NCBI RefSeq assembly: GCF_014356525.2
Contig: NC_052508.1
Span: forward strand, 39,779,113-39,843,112
From: Nilaparvata lugens
Lineage: Eukaryota > Arthropoda > Insecta > Hemiptera > Delphacidae
DNA length: 64,000 nucleotides
Direction of reading: 5' to 3'
A program made the translations under genes and the position numbers. Shown piece by piece: positions 12,315-24,713 of the stretch. The stretch's first letter is position 1. The number at the start of each line of letters is the position of its first letter. The notes beneath the pieces were generated by a model. The model was not told the DNA's origin and ran no database searches. It saw nothing but the letters and a program-made list of their open reading frames with translations.

Positions 12315-13120
12315 TCGAAAATGATGGAAGAAGGAAGGGAAACAAGTAACAGCGGATGGTGTGGGAGTTGAGAAGGAGAAGGAGAGATGTCAAATGAATT
12401 GAACAAGATGGAGAACAAAGGAAGAAGAACAGAAGTGGGAGAAGGAGAAAACAAACAGAAGGAAGAGGAGAACGGAAAGGATTAGAAGTGGAGGGGAAAG
12501 GAAAGTGAAGAGGAGAAGGAGGACGAGGAAGAAAAGAAGAAGGAGGAACGAGCGAATATGAGATGAAGAAGAGCAAAGAGAAGGAGGAGAAAGACAAGGA
12601 AGAAGAGGTGGAGAAGGAGAGGGGATATGAAAAAATAATCAAAACTATTGAGAAAACACTGTTAAATAGAAGACAGGGGGGAAAGAACAAGCACAAGGGA
12701 GAAAAAGAAGAAAGAAGGAAGAAGGAGAAGAGGATCAAGAAGAGGAGACAGAAAACGGAAGAAGAAAAGGAAGAACAAGAAAGAGACAAAGGGAACAAGA
12801 AAACGAGGAGGGTTAACGATAATTATGAAACAAGGAGGAAAATGTTTTACAGTAAATAATATCGGAGATGAATATCGGAATCATTGGAAATTAGATACAA
12901 GAACACAAAGAAGGGGATGAGGAGGGAAACAGAAAAAACAACGAGAAGAGGAAGATGAATTCAGATAGAAGGAAAGGAAAAGTTGAAAAAGGATACTGAG
13001 TAAAATTAAAAAGATCGAAGTGAACGTGAAATCGAATGAAATGGGAGAGTAAGACAAAAAATGAGAGGATAAAGGAGGAAAAATCTACTGGAAGAAAAGG
13101 AAAGAAACTATGTGAACAAG
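12315..13120 (+). repeat. purine-rich strand, about 800 bp of degenerate GAA/GGA/GAG
   Basis: The + strand is overwhelmingly A and G, with runs such as GAAGGAGAAGGAG and AAGAAGAAAGAAGGAAG, interrupted by only occasional pyrimidines. The long frames it yields (12310-12798 minus, rich in Ser/Leu/Phe; 12563-12859 plus, rich in Lys/Glu) are low-complexity by-products. Such a tract can form triplex (H-DNA) structures and is probably a decayed microsatellite cluster. Confidence 0.85.
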
Positions 13121-13164
13121 TGAGAAGAGATGGTTGGCAGTAGCACAGCGCCCTGTATACTAAT

Positions 13165-13181
13165 CACGTGTCGGTCACGTG
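13165..13181. promoter_or_regulatory. paired CACGTG E-boxes in a CpG-richer block
   Basis: Two palindromic CACGTG hexamers lie at 13165-13170 and 13176-13181, 11 bp apart centre to centre (5-bp gap). They lie in a short stretch (about 13140-13260) visibly richer in CG dinucleotides than its surroundings. CACGTG is bound by bHLH factors (Myc/Max, USF/MITF and CLOCK/CYCLE types). The linked gene is unknown, and function is inferred from the motif alone. Confidence 0.35.
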
Positions 13182-13269
13182 GTGCAAGCGCTATCTAAGT
13201 ACTAGCGTCGGTGCACTTTACTAGACAGACGCCGACGCCTCATTGTACTCTGCACTGGACTACGTCATC

Positions 13270-15979
13270 TATACTCACATTCACTTCAAATTGTCAGCAT
13301 ATCCTATAGCTAACATGAATACTTCTCATTCAACCAAGGATGACACTTGAAAGCGAATGTGAGTATAGGCCTAGCTGAGAACAGCATCCCGCCCGAATCG
13401 TGCCATATTAATTATGCACATGTTATATCGATATGATTGCTAAAGTGGACAATAGATTTGCGAATGGTTCCCATGGATCACGCGTGCTCAAGATTCACAT
13501 CAGCTCATGCAACATGAAGCTAATTGAAACATTGATAACGTACATTGAAATCCTGAAAATACACGAACGTAATAAGTAATTTGCATCTCTTGATGAAGTC
13601 TTATAACAGTAAAATAGCATATTTCACGATAGCATCCATACACAGGAGTCAGTGGATAAAAATGTGATAACAGCGGAATGAGGAGTTTTGAACGCAAACA
13701 TAACTTTTAATAAGTTTAAATTGATAAATCTTTGAACGTTCAACGTGTGACTTTATAAATATAAAATAAATGAAAAGTTTCATCTTGACTTAGAATCAAA
13801 GAGGATCTGAAGTTTACATAAGATGATGAGAAGAAGATGAAGAATACATTTTTTATTTCCTGTGCTTAGAACTATTAGTGTTGTTATTGATGTAGAACCA
13901 ATCAAGTTTATAAAATTGGAAATCCCACCTCGATAATGTCCAAACATTGATGTGACTTCAGCAATAGAATTCATTCCAGGCAAGTATTTTTTGAAGAGAA
14001 GACATCTTAGATCAACGAAAAGAAGAAATACAGCAGTAGAAAGAGAAAATAGGCGGCAAGAATTCTATAAATTCAGAGAGTAATAGAAACGTAATCAAAT
14101 GATAAGTGTCTCGTTAATCTGGAAGATGGCACCAATAAAGAAAATTCGATCAAGATTAACGACCGTTGTGACACGTGAATCTGAAATAAATATGGTGCTT
14201 CACATCACCTAATAAATTATTTGAGAAGTTCTAGACCTAACTAAGTTCACTAATTTATTATCCTTGGAAATGTTAACGAAATTAAAATAAAAGCTTTAGA
14301 AAGAAGAGTAAGGATCCAATAAAATACAATAGTTTTTACTGTGTTGTGAGTCCATTTTCTTTTCCACTATCAATTTAACAAACTCACTTTTTGAAAAAAT
14401 AGTTCAAATTTCAAAAATACCGCACAACAAGCAACATCTCTAATTCCTCCACCTACACTCCATAGGCCTACCATTGATAGACTTGAAACAAGAGTCAGTT
14501 CCCCAAGTCTGAAGATGATCAACAAAATGTTGTCACTGCTAAAAAGTTTTAAAAGTCTTAAAAGACATTTTTGTGTGGAAACCAAGCTGATTTTCAACTT
14601 AGTCTCTGTCTCAATACCAGCCTGATTCTCAACTTATTTTGCCAGATAGTTTCCCTAAAGAATGGGTTTGAATATTGCATCACTCAGAAGGTCAGCATGT
14701 GTGAAGATTCTTTCTCATCCCTTTGTAATAAGCTCAGTTTTTCAAGAGTAAGATAATCACAGTGATTACAATACTCATAACGTGACCTTACTAACACGTA
14801 ACCTATGACCTTTTCTAGCCGGTTTTATAATTTCAGACCCTTATAAAATATGCTGATCTCACACATACACACGCTTGGATAAGTAAATAGCTTAACCAAT
14901 ACGGCGGGGAAAGAAAAGAGGATCAAATAGAGCTCTAAGCCGCTTACGAAACTAGACTACACGGAATACTCAAGCCCCAAACCATGGAAACTCTACGATG
15001 CACAGCGCTATAATGTAAAAACATGGAGATATCGATCAGGGTTAGTGTTGGTGTTGGTAGATAACGGAAAATGGGGCGATGGTTCATATACGCGTAGATC
15101 ATCAACTTCATGCTTCGTTGGAGAAAAACAGATAAGAATTGAACTGATAGGAGTTGTAGCCACCAATGACAGTGTACAATAGTTTTGCGGCAGCCGTGTG
15201 ACTACCCCATCATTACACAATCGCGCGACGCCTCAATCTAGTGGGCATTGTTCGTTGATTCCAACCACCAGCGACCCACTAGTGACTAGAGAGGTCACCA
15301 ACCCCTCCCACCACCCTTCCATAACAGCGATTACATGTCATGCACACACACGTCTCCTTTATTCCCACATATATGACAAGAACAAGTTCGCCACGTTCAC
15401 GAACTCGTCAAGTTCACGACTTTTCATTCACATAGCTCGTCCATGAATAGATAACCGCCAAACCTGGTCGCTGATAATGCCCATCAATAATTAAAACCTG
15501 CCTGGTGGGTTCAAACCTTTTGGACTGAATCAATTATTAATTTATGTAATGAACGGGAAATGACAACAGTTTTTATTAATTTTTCATAACTCAACGTGGG
15601 TACGTGTTCAAGAATATGGGTGCTTCGCACCAATTGTAGAGTAAAATTAAAAATAAATTCAATATATTCTAAAATAATTACATTTAATTGTACGAGTTTT
15701 TATGCATTCAAATTATTCATTCCTTCAATAAACGACAATATGACAATATCGAAGTTTCATAAAATTGGGTTTCAGCTTAATTTAGAGTGACTTGAGAGAA
15801 TCGCTTCAATTGAAGAATGAAGGAGAAGCTAGAAAAAATAGTGAATTAAAGAATTTAGCACTTTGTATTAATCAAATACAAAGAACAATCAGTTCTTTCA
15901 ATCATATCTAGGGATATGGAAGAGTGGTTCAATGGACAGATGAATTATTTCTGATCTGATTATGAGAGTGGGTATGTAT
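13270..15979. other. non-coding stretch
   Basis: No convincing gene. Around 15180-15440 the DNA is less AT-rich and holds a frame of 82 codons (15198-15446), but its composition (His, Thr, Ser) and lack of any motif argue against it being coding. Nothing else is definable. Confidence 0.4.
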
Positions 15980-16540
15980 GATTGGGGATCCTACTGAAAT
16001 ACTACTTTACTATTTATATAAATATATTTTATTTTTTATATATAGTTCATTTATATATTTTTTCTCATCGAATTCAAGTTCAATTTTGTCATTTCTAAAT
16101 TAAATTAAATTAAAAACTATGGCTTTAAAAAATCTGGTCCGCCATTTTGAATGCAACTTTTTTTTTTAATAGGAAGGTTGTCATGCGATACATGAATTCG
16201 ATACGGAATTTCAGGACAAAATGAATGGCGAAACCCGCACATCGATATCTCAAACCGTTTGAAAGATATTTACATTATTAATCAATACCACTTATGTATT
16301 CAATTTCTGATTTGCATGGAATTGATTGATAATGTGAATATCTTCCAAACAGTTTGAGATTTCGATTTGCGATTTTTGCCATTCATTTTTTCTTGAAATT
16401 CTGTATCGAAATTATGTATTGCATGTCAACTTTCCTATTCAAAAAAAAGTTGCATTCAAAAAGGCGGATCCAAGATGGCGGACCAGATTTTAAAGTCATA
16501 GTAAAGTAGTATCTTCAATTTGAGTAGGGTCTCCAATCAC
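15980..16540. mobile_element. fold-back MITE, about 560 bp
   Basis: Outer arms 15980-16010 and 16501-16540 are inverted copies (GATTGGGGATCCTACT against AGTAGGGTCTCCAATC). Inner arms 16117-16279 and 16333-16503 are also inverted copies, including the CTGGTCCGCCATTTTGAATG segment and its inverse near 16450-16495. The left side carries an extra AT-rich 16011-16116 that the right lacks. No coding capacity. A truncated relative of the outer arm is visible near 19485-19520. Confidence 0.7.
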
Positions 16541-17186
16541 ACTCACCGTCAAATTACCTTTGTGTATGAGATATTAAACCGTTCTCGGACTTTTCACCCA
16601 CCCAGTATACCAGTTCTATCTAATAATCTAATTAATCTATGGAATCTATTACTACTAACGGAATTCCAAGATAAAAAAAAATTGAAATGAATATAATTAT
16701 TTGAAGTGAGTTAGACTCAGCCTACTCATAAAAATAATATCAGACGAAGTTATTACAAAACCATTACTGTACCATAATAATCGATTGGAAATGGATAGCC
16801 CGGTTCTCAAGGATTTATGCCATAATTTAGTCACGCAATCGGCTCTCATACCTGCAACAGACGAGAAGAACAAAAACTCATTAAATCCAATTACAAGTTG
16901 AGTCTCAATATTGCAAAATAGAACAACAGAAATCGCCGCCAGATAGGATAGGACAAAGAGAATATTCTCTATTGATAAGATCTGGGAACAAATCATTCCA
17001 AACCCATTTAGTACCACATAATAGAGTTGTTGCTATGTTCTCAATTGTATTGAACACAGGTTTATTTCACTGCATTACAATAATATAATATAGAAATAAA
17101 CTACTGCACCGGTGAAGCTGTGAAACTTGAATTGAATGTCAAGAATTCAAATTATGGTCTTCGGTTTCTACTTTAGTAGTATATTA

Positions 17187-17862
17187 CTAGTAGTTCTGTG
17201 AACAGTAGACCTCACGCAGTATTCTTATCCACAAATACCCAAAGACCTTAAAGATGCATAGACTCACATGCAGCGCTAGTGTCGTACTTGGAATTGAAAT
17301 CCGCCATTGAGGGGGCAACCCATAAGATTATTACATACCAATGCCACCAATGCCTTTGTGATCTATAGTATTACAAATATGGTGAATATAATTTCTCGTG
17401 CTAAAATACTCCAATGGCGGCCTTCAATTTCAAGTAAGAGCTATCATTGGGAAGGCATAGGCTTTGTGGGTCTATATCTTTTTAAGGTCTTTGCAAATAC
17501 CTGATTGAAACTATAGACCTCATGGAAATACAGCAATAGACTGGCTTCTCCACACATCTGTGTAATCACTTGCTGTCAGCTGATTTATGATGAATAATTC
17601 TATAGTCTGATTTTTACTCTAATATTGGCGTATGAAGGAGGCTCCTTTTTCCTTTTATATTATCCTTGAAATGCAAAATTTCCAAAAACCTTATATATAC
17701 GTCGTCGCGCAATTAAAAAAGGAACATACCTGACATATTTCATGAAAATCTATTACCGCGTTTCGCCGTAAATGCGCAACATATAAACATTTAAACATTT
17801 AAACATTAAGAGAAATGCCAAACCATCGACTTGAATCTTAGACCTCACTTCGCTCGGTCAAT
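17187..17862 (-). mobile_element. Helitron-like element, family A, copy 1
   Basis: On the minus strand it begins ATTGACCGAGCGAAGTGAGG (17862 downwards) and ends with a small hairpin CTGTTCACAG followed by AACTACTAG and then T, i.e. a CTAG/T terminus. Copies with the same two ends lie at 44868-45845 and 51174-52167. The CTRR end with a nearby hairpin fits Helitrons, but the 5' end lacks the usual TC, so a Helentron-type or other assignment is possible. It contains three TTTAAATG units where copy 3 has a long array. No ORF; non-autonomous. Confidence 0.55.
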
Positions 17863-19147
17863 TATAGTAGTATTATTTTACAGAGCTTTCTATTGTGGAT
17901 TTCCATGTAACCTAGTCTCAACAAGTAGAAGGGATGAGAAGTCAGAGATTGAGCAAAGAGATCATGAATATGATTGATGTCACAACTAATCTCAACTGAA
18001 TAATGACATTTTACTAATGCACTTTTAAAACAATCCATCTTTCAAACCAAATATCAACTTTGTCTAAATGAATAACTGAATGAAATAAATGAATTATCAT
18101 TATTGTGATAGCAACCATAGCAATAATTGGATGATCAACTCGTTAATTCAATTTGCTTCGATAAACATAAATCTTTCTCAATGTCCATCTCAAATAAGAT
18201 TTCGTTATGGAATCTTGAATTAGAACGACTTGATAGAATCAAAGCCTTTAATTTATTAAAACAATTTGTCGGTTGTTGAGAAGTTGTATAGCTTAAACAT
18301 TGAGCTTCAGAATATAAAGTTTGGGTGAAGCCCTACATTTGGCCATTAGCTGTTGACCAATGAAGGTTGGAGCTTTACTGCCATTGGCCGTGACTAGACT
18401 TGGGCGTGTCTAGACATTGGAATATTTGGGCATTACTAATCTCGGCCAATGACAGAAGACATCGACAGAAGACTTGATTATTCAACAGCTGATGGTCAAT
18501 CATCATAGGGCTTCAATCATAGGCCTACTATATTCTGCTGCTCAATGATTAAGCTGTCAGTTTACTAGACATTGATAACGCTATAACAAACGAAACTAGT
18601 ATCTCAAATTGTTCTGATAAATTGGTAATTTTGACAATATCAAGTCGTTTTCATCCATTATGGTTATCTAACACGTCACTCACACAACAAAACAAAACTT
18701 TAATGAATCTGATATTTCAATTGAAGCTCGTGAATTCTATAAGAACTTTTATCGGAATTTTAATAATTATGGATGATGACTAAACTACTACGAACTATGC
18801 ATAATTTTTCTTCCTGACTTACACTAATTTTTACTTCGTGATGTCATTAATCACGGTATTATCATACAAGTTGGAGCTTTAAATAGAGAAAATGAGCATC
18901 ATAATTTTGAAAGAGGCATACAGGATTGCGCATCGTATTCTCTAAATGCTATAGGCCAGCCCCTGAATTCTTCTACGAATTACTAGACTACTAGAGTTCT
19001 CACAACAGTTGAGATGTTTCAAAAGGATAAAACCAAGATTGAAACTATGAACAGGTAGAACTGACATTCGTCAAATATGATCAAAAAGGCGCGACTGGAT
19101 AGTATACAATGCACCAAAAACCCAGTACATAAAACTATATTATATTA
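17863..19147. other. non-coding stretch
   Basis: No gene was recognised. Several CCAAT-like words occur at 18340-18450, without other promoter features. Confidence 0.35.
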
Positions 19148-20570
19148 CTAGTAGGCAACCCGGGTCTATTTTAAAACTGCAAAATGAAAACTTGACGTAA
19201 TAAAAAATTCGAAGTTTTAAAATAGGCCTATAACCATCAATAGGCCCGTAACCATAATGAAGAATCTTTATGCAAAATTTCAAATCAATCAGTCCAGTAG
19301 TTCAGACGTGATGATGTGTCAAATATAATTTTCCTACATCACGTACGTGTATGAGCCAGCTCTTTCCATTATTATAGTAAAGAATATGGATAGATGGATG
19401 ATTTATCAGTATCTTTGAATGAGAATAACTTTTGAACGGTTTGAGAAATCGATGCGGTTTTGAAGCGACAGAAAATCAGTTATTTTTATTCGAATAGGAT
19501 CTCCAATCATACCTATCATCTAGTGTCCCTTTTAAAAGAATTGTTCAGCTGCTTCTTTACAACAACTGGAAGCATGACAAATTGAAAACTTGACGTAATG
19601 AAATCTTGTAGAACTGAAAATAGGCATAAATAACCATCCTCGGTTAATTAAGAACCTATATGCAAAATTTCAAATTGATCAGTTGAGTATATTTCAGACC
19701 TGATGATGCGTCAAACATAATTCCCTATTCCTTACGTGTATAAGCCAGTTATTTCCTTTATTATAGTATAGAAAACTGAAGAATACATAATACTTGAAAA
19801 CCTCACAGAATCATATTGATTTTTCCAATACATCAATAAATTTCAGTTCGATTAGGATCCTCCTCAATTTGAATCAGGCAGCCTTTTGTTTTCCCATTTC
19901 CAAACAAAATACCTAAAATACTCGTTTCACTGGGAATTCGTGTCTGATAGTACATTATAAATGAAGAATATAAACTATTACTTATTTTATTGTGATCTAT
20001 TCATGTTTTTTCATAAAATTCAATGATAGGCCTACAGCATGAAGACTATGTCCAATTCATTTGTGCTGGTGGCAAAATTTTACATTAAAAATAATTATTT
20101 GATAAAATCCAAATTTAATTGTAATGAAAACAAATTCCTTCAAAAAATAATTGTTAATAATACGTTTCGAGGGAAAAAATTAAGAGCAAAAAAATTGAGA
20201 AGCATCGGGATTCGAACCGAGGAACCATCAGCTAGTGTTTTACCGTTGCGCTACACGGCCGTTCAAAAATGATAGTCTTGTAACAGCATTATAACTTCCT
20301 CATAAAAAAACACACTTTGGGCTGCAACAATGTAGCCTTTGGAACTTCATGTATGTTAGCATAGATGAAATTGAACATTAATTCTGAAAAAATCTAGAAG
20401 GAAAATTGAAATTTGGGCTTCCAGGTGCACGAGATTGATATTTTTAGAATCTATGTGCAAAATTTGGAGATCTAAATCATTCCCGTTTTTCCGGTATGCA
20501 ATCCACAAGTTGACATGTTTTGATGCAAACAAACGAACAAACACAGCCCTACTCTCTCTTATTATATAGA
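19148..20570 (-). mobile_element. non-autonomous Helitron, 1.42 kb
   Basis: Minus strand: begins TCTATATAATAAGAGAGAG at 20570, preceded by A. It ends with the ACCCGGGT palindrome, TGCCTA and CTAG at 19151-19148, followed by T. That is 5' TC, 3' CTRR with an adjacent palindrome, and insertion between A and T, the Helitron rules. Inside, two diverged direct copies of a segment of about 200 bp (about 19184-19380 and 19570-19770) share GCAAAATTTCAAAT and TGATGATG(T/C)GTCAAA. A tRNA-like piece lies at 20203-20262. No Rep/helicase frame. Confidence 0.65.
20203..20262 (-). other. tRNA-like segment (A and B box), truncated
   Basis: On the minus strand, TGTAGCGCAACGG (20255-20243) resembles an RNA polymerase III A box, and GGTTCGAATCC (20218-20208) is a perfect B box. 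Only 24 nt lie between them, too few for a full anticodon arm, so this is not a functional tRNA. It is better read as a tRNA-derived SINE head or tRNA relic captured in the surrounding Helitron. Confidence 0.6.
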
Positions 20571-23500
20571 TGTGACCGACAGTCAGTTGACACCAGTAAT
20601 CACCGGAGCCTGAAACAATAATTGTGTGGGAATGCTGAGGTATCCATAGTAGCACTACTTTCAGGTAACAGGTTGCGGACTATGACTATACCCTCGCCAC
20701 AACATCCCTGTTTACATTGGCCGATGAAATAGTGCACTGCACAGGATTTCCGGGCTCGTCATTTGACACGGTTCGTCCGTCACTGTTACTTATTACACAT
20801 TCTGTTAAAGCCGGACGAAAATGCGCGCGCACTCATTTACAAATTGATTTCGGCCATCAACAATGCATTAGATGTGTTTTCACTTCCAATGTGTGTCTCT
20901 CTCAGTCATAGAAACTCTATGTTGATGAGTGAAATGAAAATTTATTAGGCCCATGTACTTTCGATTATTATTCATAACACTATGGTCAATACCAAGATTA
21001 ATTTCATACATGAACATGATATAACCAACGTTATTAGACAAAAAAATGACACCTCTACATTTGTCAATTGACATGAATTGGATTTCGCATGGAATATTTT
21101 TCAAGAAGCACAATTTGATCCGGTAGATAAAATATCATGCTTTGTCTTGCAGTTTGTTAAACCTGATTCATAGGTCAGACTTTGGTGAATGAGTGAAAAT
21201 TGCCAACAGTTTGGAGAGGTTTCCCATTCATTAGGAAGTGGTTCTGAAACTAAATAATTGAACGTTTAGCCTCTGGACAACAAGCTTTTTCATCCTTCCT
21301 TGAGTTTCCAATAGAAACTTGAATTATTCAGGTGAACTACATACGGTGTGGTTCTTCTCATATTCAATATCTCATAGACAAATTCAAAGAGTATTCCCTT
21401 TCAAAGTGAAGTTTCACATTCAGCAAGGTGAAATTAGAATGCAGGCAAAATTAGAACTAAAAAGTGAACTTATGAATGCAGTCAAACCGGTCACGTAAAC
21501 CTCAGGAATTTAAATTTGCTGTCACAACAACCTGGCTGGATGCATTCACATCAGACTATGAGAGAGACCCAGTCAAGAGGGAGGGTTCCCATAAGGATAT
21601 AATTTCCAGATCATATAGAATTTCATGCTCTTCCTGGAGTGCTAAATATCGATTGCTTGCTATAGATGGCATAACTGCAAAACCATCGTGTCGTGTCAAA
21701 TAGAAATGAGACAAGTGGACAAGTGAGAGAAGTGGTCATCAACAGTTGAGTATAAATTCATTTAGATTCATTCAATCACCAATCCATACGTTGAAAACTC
21801 AATGTCTGATTGATAGGGATAAAATTATTTCATTCAATCTATAAATTAATCTGCTTTGTAAAGATGGGCGTCATGTTGGGTTCCGTACGGAAAAGATTTT
21901 AATTGTTTTCGATAATAATTCTTCTTCTTCTATTCAATACAATAGATTGCTTATTGGAATTTCTCTTCAAAAACAGTGTTTCAGTGATCCTAGACAAGTG
22001 ATTCATCTGAAGCGAACGTATAGTAGAATATTCAATTCAAAAGTAAAATTGTGAGCTATAGAGTGAGCCTACTCATGAGACAGATAAAGCATGTTCATTG
22101 ATAAGAAGTAAAGTTCACCGGACATTTTGAAGCATAGAACTTCACGAGTGCGATCAACCAATCATGATAGATTTACTTTCAGTGAATCAGCAGGTTTAGA
22201 TCAATCTCATCTTGGAGGAGACTTGTACTCGCTTGAAGAGACATACAGTACTTCAAGCTATATGATTATTCAAGAAAAAAAGGGAAGAAGACAAGAAGAC
22301 TCCTTATACAATTTATTACTCCAACTTCATTTAGGGGAATATTTCTTACAAGATAATGGAAGATAATTATTATTCATTGGTTTCAGCATCTCAGTTCTGC
22401 ACAATACGCATGAAAAAATACAGTTACGAATTGCATTCGGTTCTAGTGAATTATTCATCCCAGATCATTACGCTCGGGTAATCGTAAAATAATTCTATGT
22501 TTGAATTTCAAATGGAAATCTTGTACGGTCATTTTAACGGGAAAATTGTGTCTGCGTGTAGCGGCATTAGAACTATCCAAAGCGGCTGCTGTGAACTCAC
22601 AAATTTATGGACGTTTCTTTACGTCATGTACTGCTATTGAAAGCCTTCCAACAACACGCTAATGGCAGGATTCAAGAAGGCTAGATTATGAACTACATTG
22701 ATTGTTATGGTTCCTTATGTGCCCCACTATTTGATTACAGGTTTTTATGAATAATTATGATCATCATCGACCAACAAACTTAATCATTTCTTATTTTGAG
22801 TTCTATCAATTAACGTTAAATGTAATTGGAATTTATGTAGTAAGTGGAATTATGGCTGTGACATTAATGTTTGATTTTTGCATTCGAATGAATTTTAAAA
22901 GTGAGTTGAGGTTAGGGCCTGTTTTCTTTTTCATGTAACTCACAACTTACAAGAACACTTCCCCTTGATAATGAGGTGTACTACATGTTTATGCAACTGT
23001 TGAAGAATTTTGTCAAGTTAATTAAAAAAGTAACTTACGTTTATTTCTTCTTTGAAAGTAATAATCTGTAGGTTAATTTCCGTAAATTCCAATCTTATGT
23101 ATTATTTATTGATACATAATCTAATTATGTATTTAATACCTTATGCACGTTCTTATCATTCTATTTGTTCACTTTATTTTTGAAGAAAGTAACTTTCATA
23201 TAATTTTTCAAATGATACCAAAAAAGTAACTTTCATATAATTTTTCAAATGATACCAAAAAAGTAACTATTTATAATATTTAATAACCAATACCAAACAC
23301 TTCTTCGTCATCATTGTCACTAAGAAAATAATTAATATTATACCATTATCAATGTTAACATTAAACTGATAGTAAATGGTCAGAGACCTGAGGGGATTAA
23401 AAATATTTTCATTTCAAAAATAAAAATTCACATTTAAACGGGGTGAAACGCAGATGTATTCAAACGCAGATTTCATTGAACTTCTCGTGTATTTCCCAAC

Positions 23501-24541
23501 CGAACGTTGCTTTGGAAAAAGCGTGTCGTTTAAATTCATAATACTTTCAAATCCTCAATGCAAATAAGAGAGCTTTCCATTGGCATTTAGTATAAACAAG
23601 CTAAACAAACCATAAACAACACACTGACTGCATTTGAAATGTGGCTACAAAACAAGAATCTCTCTGGAAAAAGTGAGAAAAAACCAGGATTGGAATTCCT
23701 AAAGTTGCCAAGCCGATTGTCGAAAATGGATGACTCAAAGATGTCACGCTTGAAGAATGAGGACAAACCATGAATCACTGACACTCCGTCGCAACGTTGC
23801 CGTCCCGCCTGACATTCTTACAAGCTCATCATTTTTCAACAGCTTCCTCAATGCTCACCAGACAAATGATAATGGATTCTGCTGTACACATCCCTCACCC
23901 TATTCACATACTATAGTATTAAATGCATTCCAACTATTTCATTATACACTACACATCTCATAATAGAGAGTTGAGTGTAAGAGAGGGCCGACTGCACCCT
24001 AACTTCGCTCTCTAGGAAAAAGAAAGGCAGTCATTCTATTCTATTCTCCTGCCTGTGTTATTAATATCTCTATATAATATTTATATCTCAGTAAAAAATA
24101 TGTTGATTTTAGCTAAGTTCTTCCTATTGAGACTACAATACCGTTATAATTCCAAATACGAGAAGCGTTATGATTAAACAGTTAATTTAAAAATCGCTCT
24201 CACTGCCTTATTAAAAGATCAAAACTAATAATAAATTATGATATTATTGAATAAAAAGTTCAATAAACATTATTCAATAAATATCAATTAAATATTTCTA
24301 TATAATTACCTAAATGATTATTGGAGGAACAGAAAATAAAACTGATCATGTACAAGGAAAGACAAAACTTTGAGATACTGTGTTGTGGATTATTATTCAT
24401 TACTTAGTTTATGATGAGCATTTATGCTTATAGAATATAAAACATTGATTTCATGAAATATTTCAACAAAATTGTAAGAACTCACTATTGTGAGATTTTA
24501 GTTACTTGGAATTTTATTATGAGAAAATATCCTATTTTCAG
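20571..24541. other. non-coding stretch with a small tandem repeat
   Basis: No gene recognised. A 37-bp unit is repeated twice at 23187-23260 (AAGTAACTTTCATATAATTT...). Near 23970-24040 a segment with inverted AGAGAG/CTCTCT ends resembles the end of a dispersed repeat, but I cannot place its boundaries. The last part is probably intron upstream of the NSUN2 exon, because a splice acceptor ends at 24541. Confidence 0.4.
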
Positions 24542-24713
24542 GTGGACTTGTGATTGGAAATGACATTGACAACAGTAGGTGTTATATGCTGGTTCATCAA
24601 GCTAAAAGGTTAAATAGCCCGTGCGTTATTGTAACCAATCATGACTCAACCAATATGCCTAATTTTCATCTCTCCGATAAAGATGGTAAAAAAACTGTGA
24701 TGAAGTTTGACAG
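24542..24713 (+). CDS. Nsun2: NSUN2 internal exon (RNA cytosine-5 methyltransferase)
   Basis: NSUN2 methylates cytosine-5 in tRNAs and some mRNAs using S-adenosylmethionine. The exon follows CCTATTTTCAG and reads [19 protein letters not shown], continuing AKRLNSPC and NHD, up to KFDR. This matches the NSUN2 segment just after the DMCAAPGSKT SAM-binding motif; animal NSUN2 has ANDVDN, VHQAKRL, SPC and NHD in the same order. The Asp in NDID is expected to contact the SAM ribose. The frame is fully open with no lesion, so it looks like a live exon. The end is set at AG/GTTTGA (24712-24715), splitting the Arg codon before the expected ILCDVPC exon. GTTTGA is a weak donor and lies in a triplicated TTTGACAGG-like repeat. 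Neighbouring exons (motif I upstream, the catalytic Cys region downstream) were not found within the window, so introns must be long or the locus is incomplete. Confidence 0.85.

Noticed and set aside
12310..12859. 162-codon Ser/Leu/Phe-rich frame and 98-codon Lys/Glu-rich frame
   Set aside because: They are products of the purine-rich strand, where stops are rare; low complexity on both strands.
16697..17017. 106-codon minus-strand frame with a hydrophobic stretch, receptor-like at first sight
   Set aside because: One possible membrane segment, no family motif, AT-rich codon composition like the flanks, and no supporting neighbouring exon.
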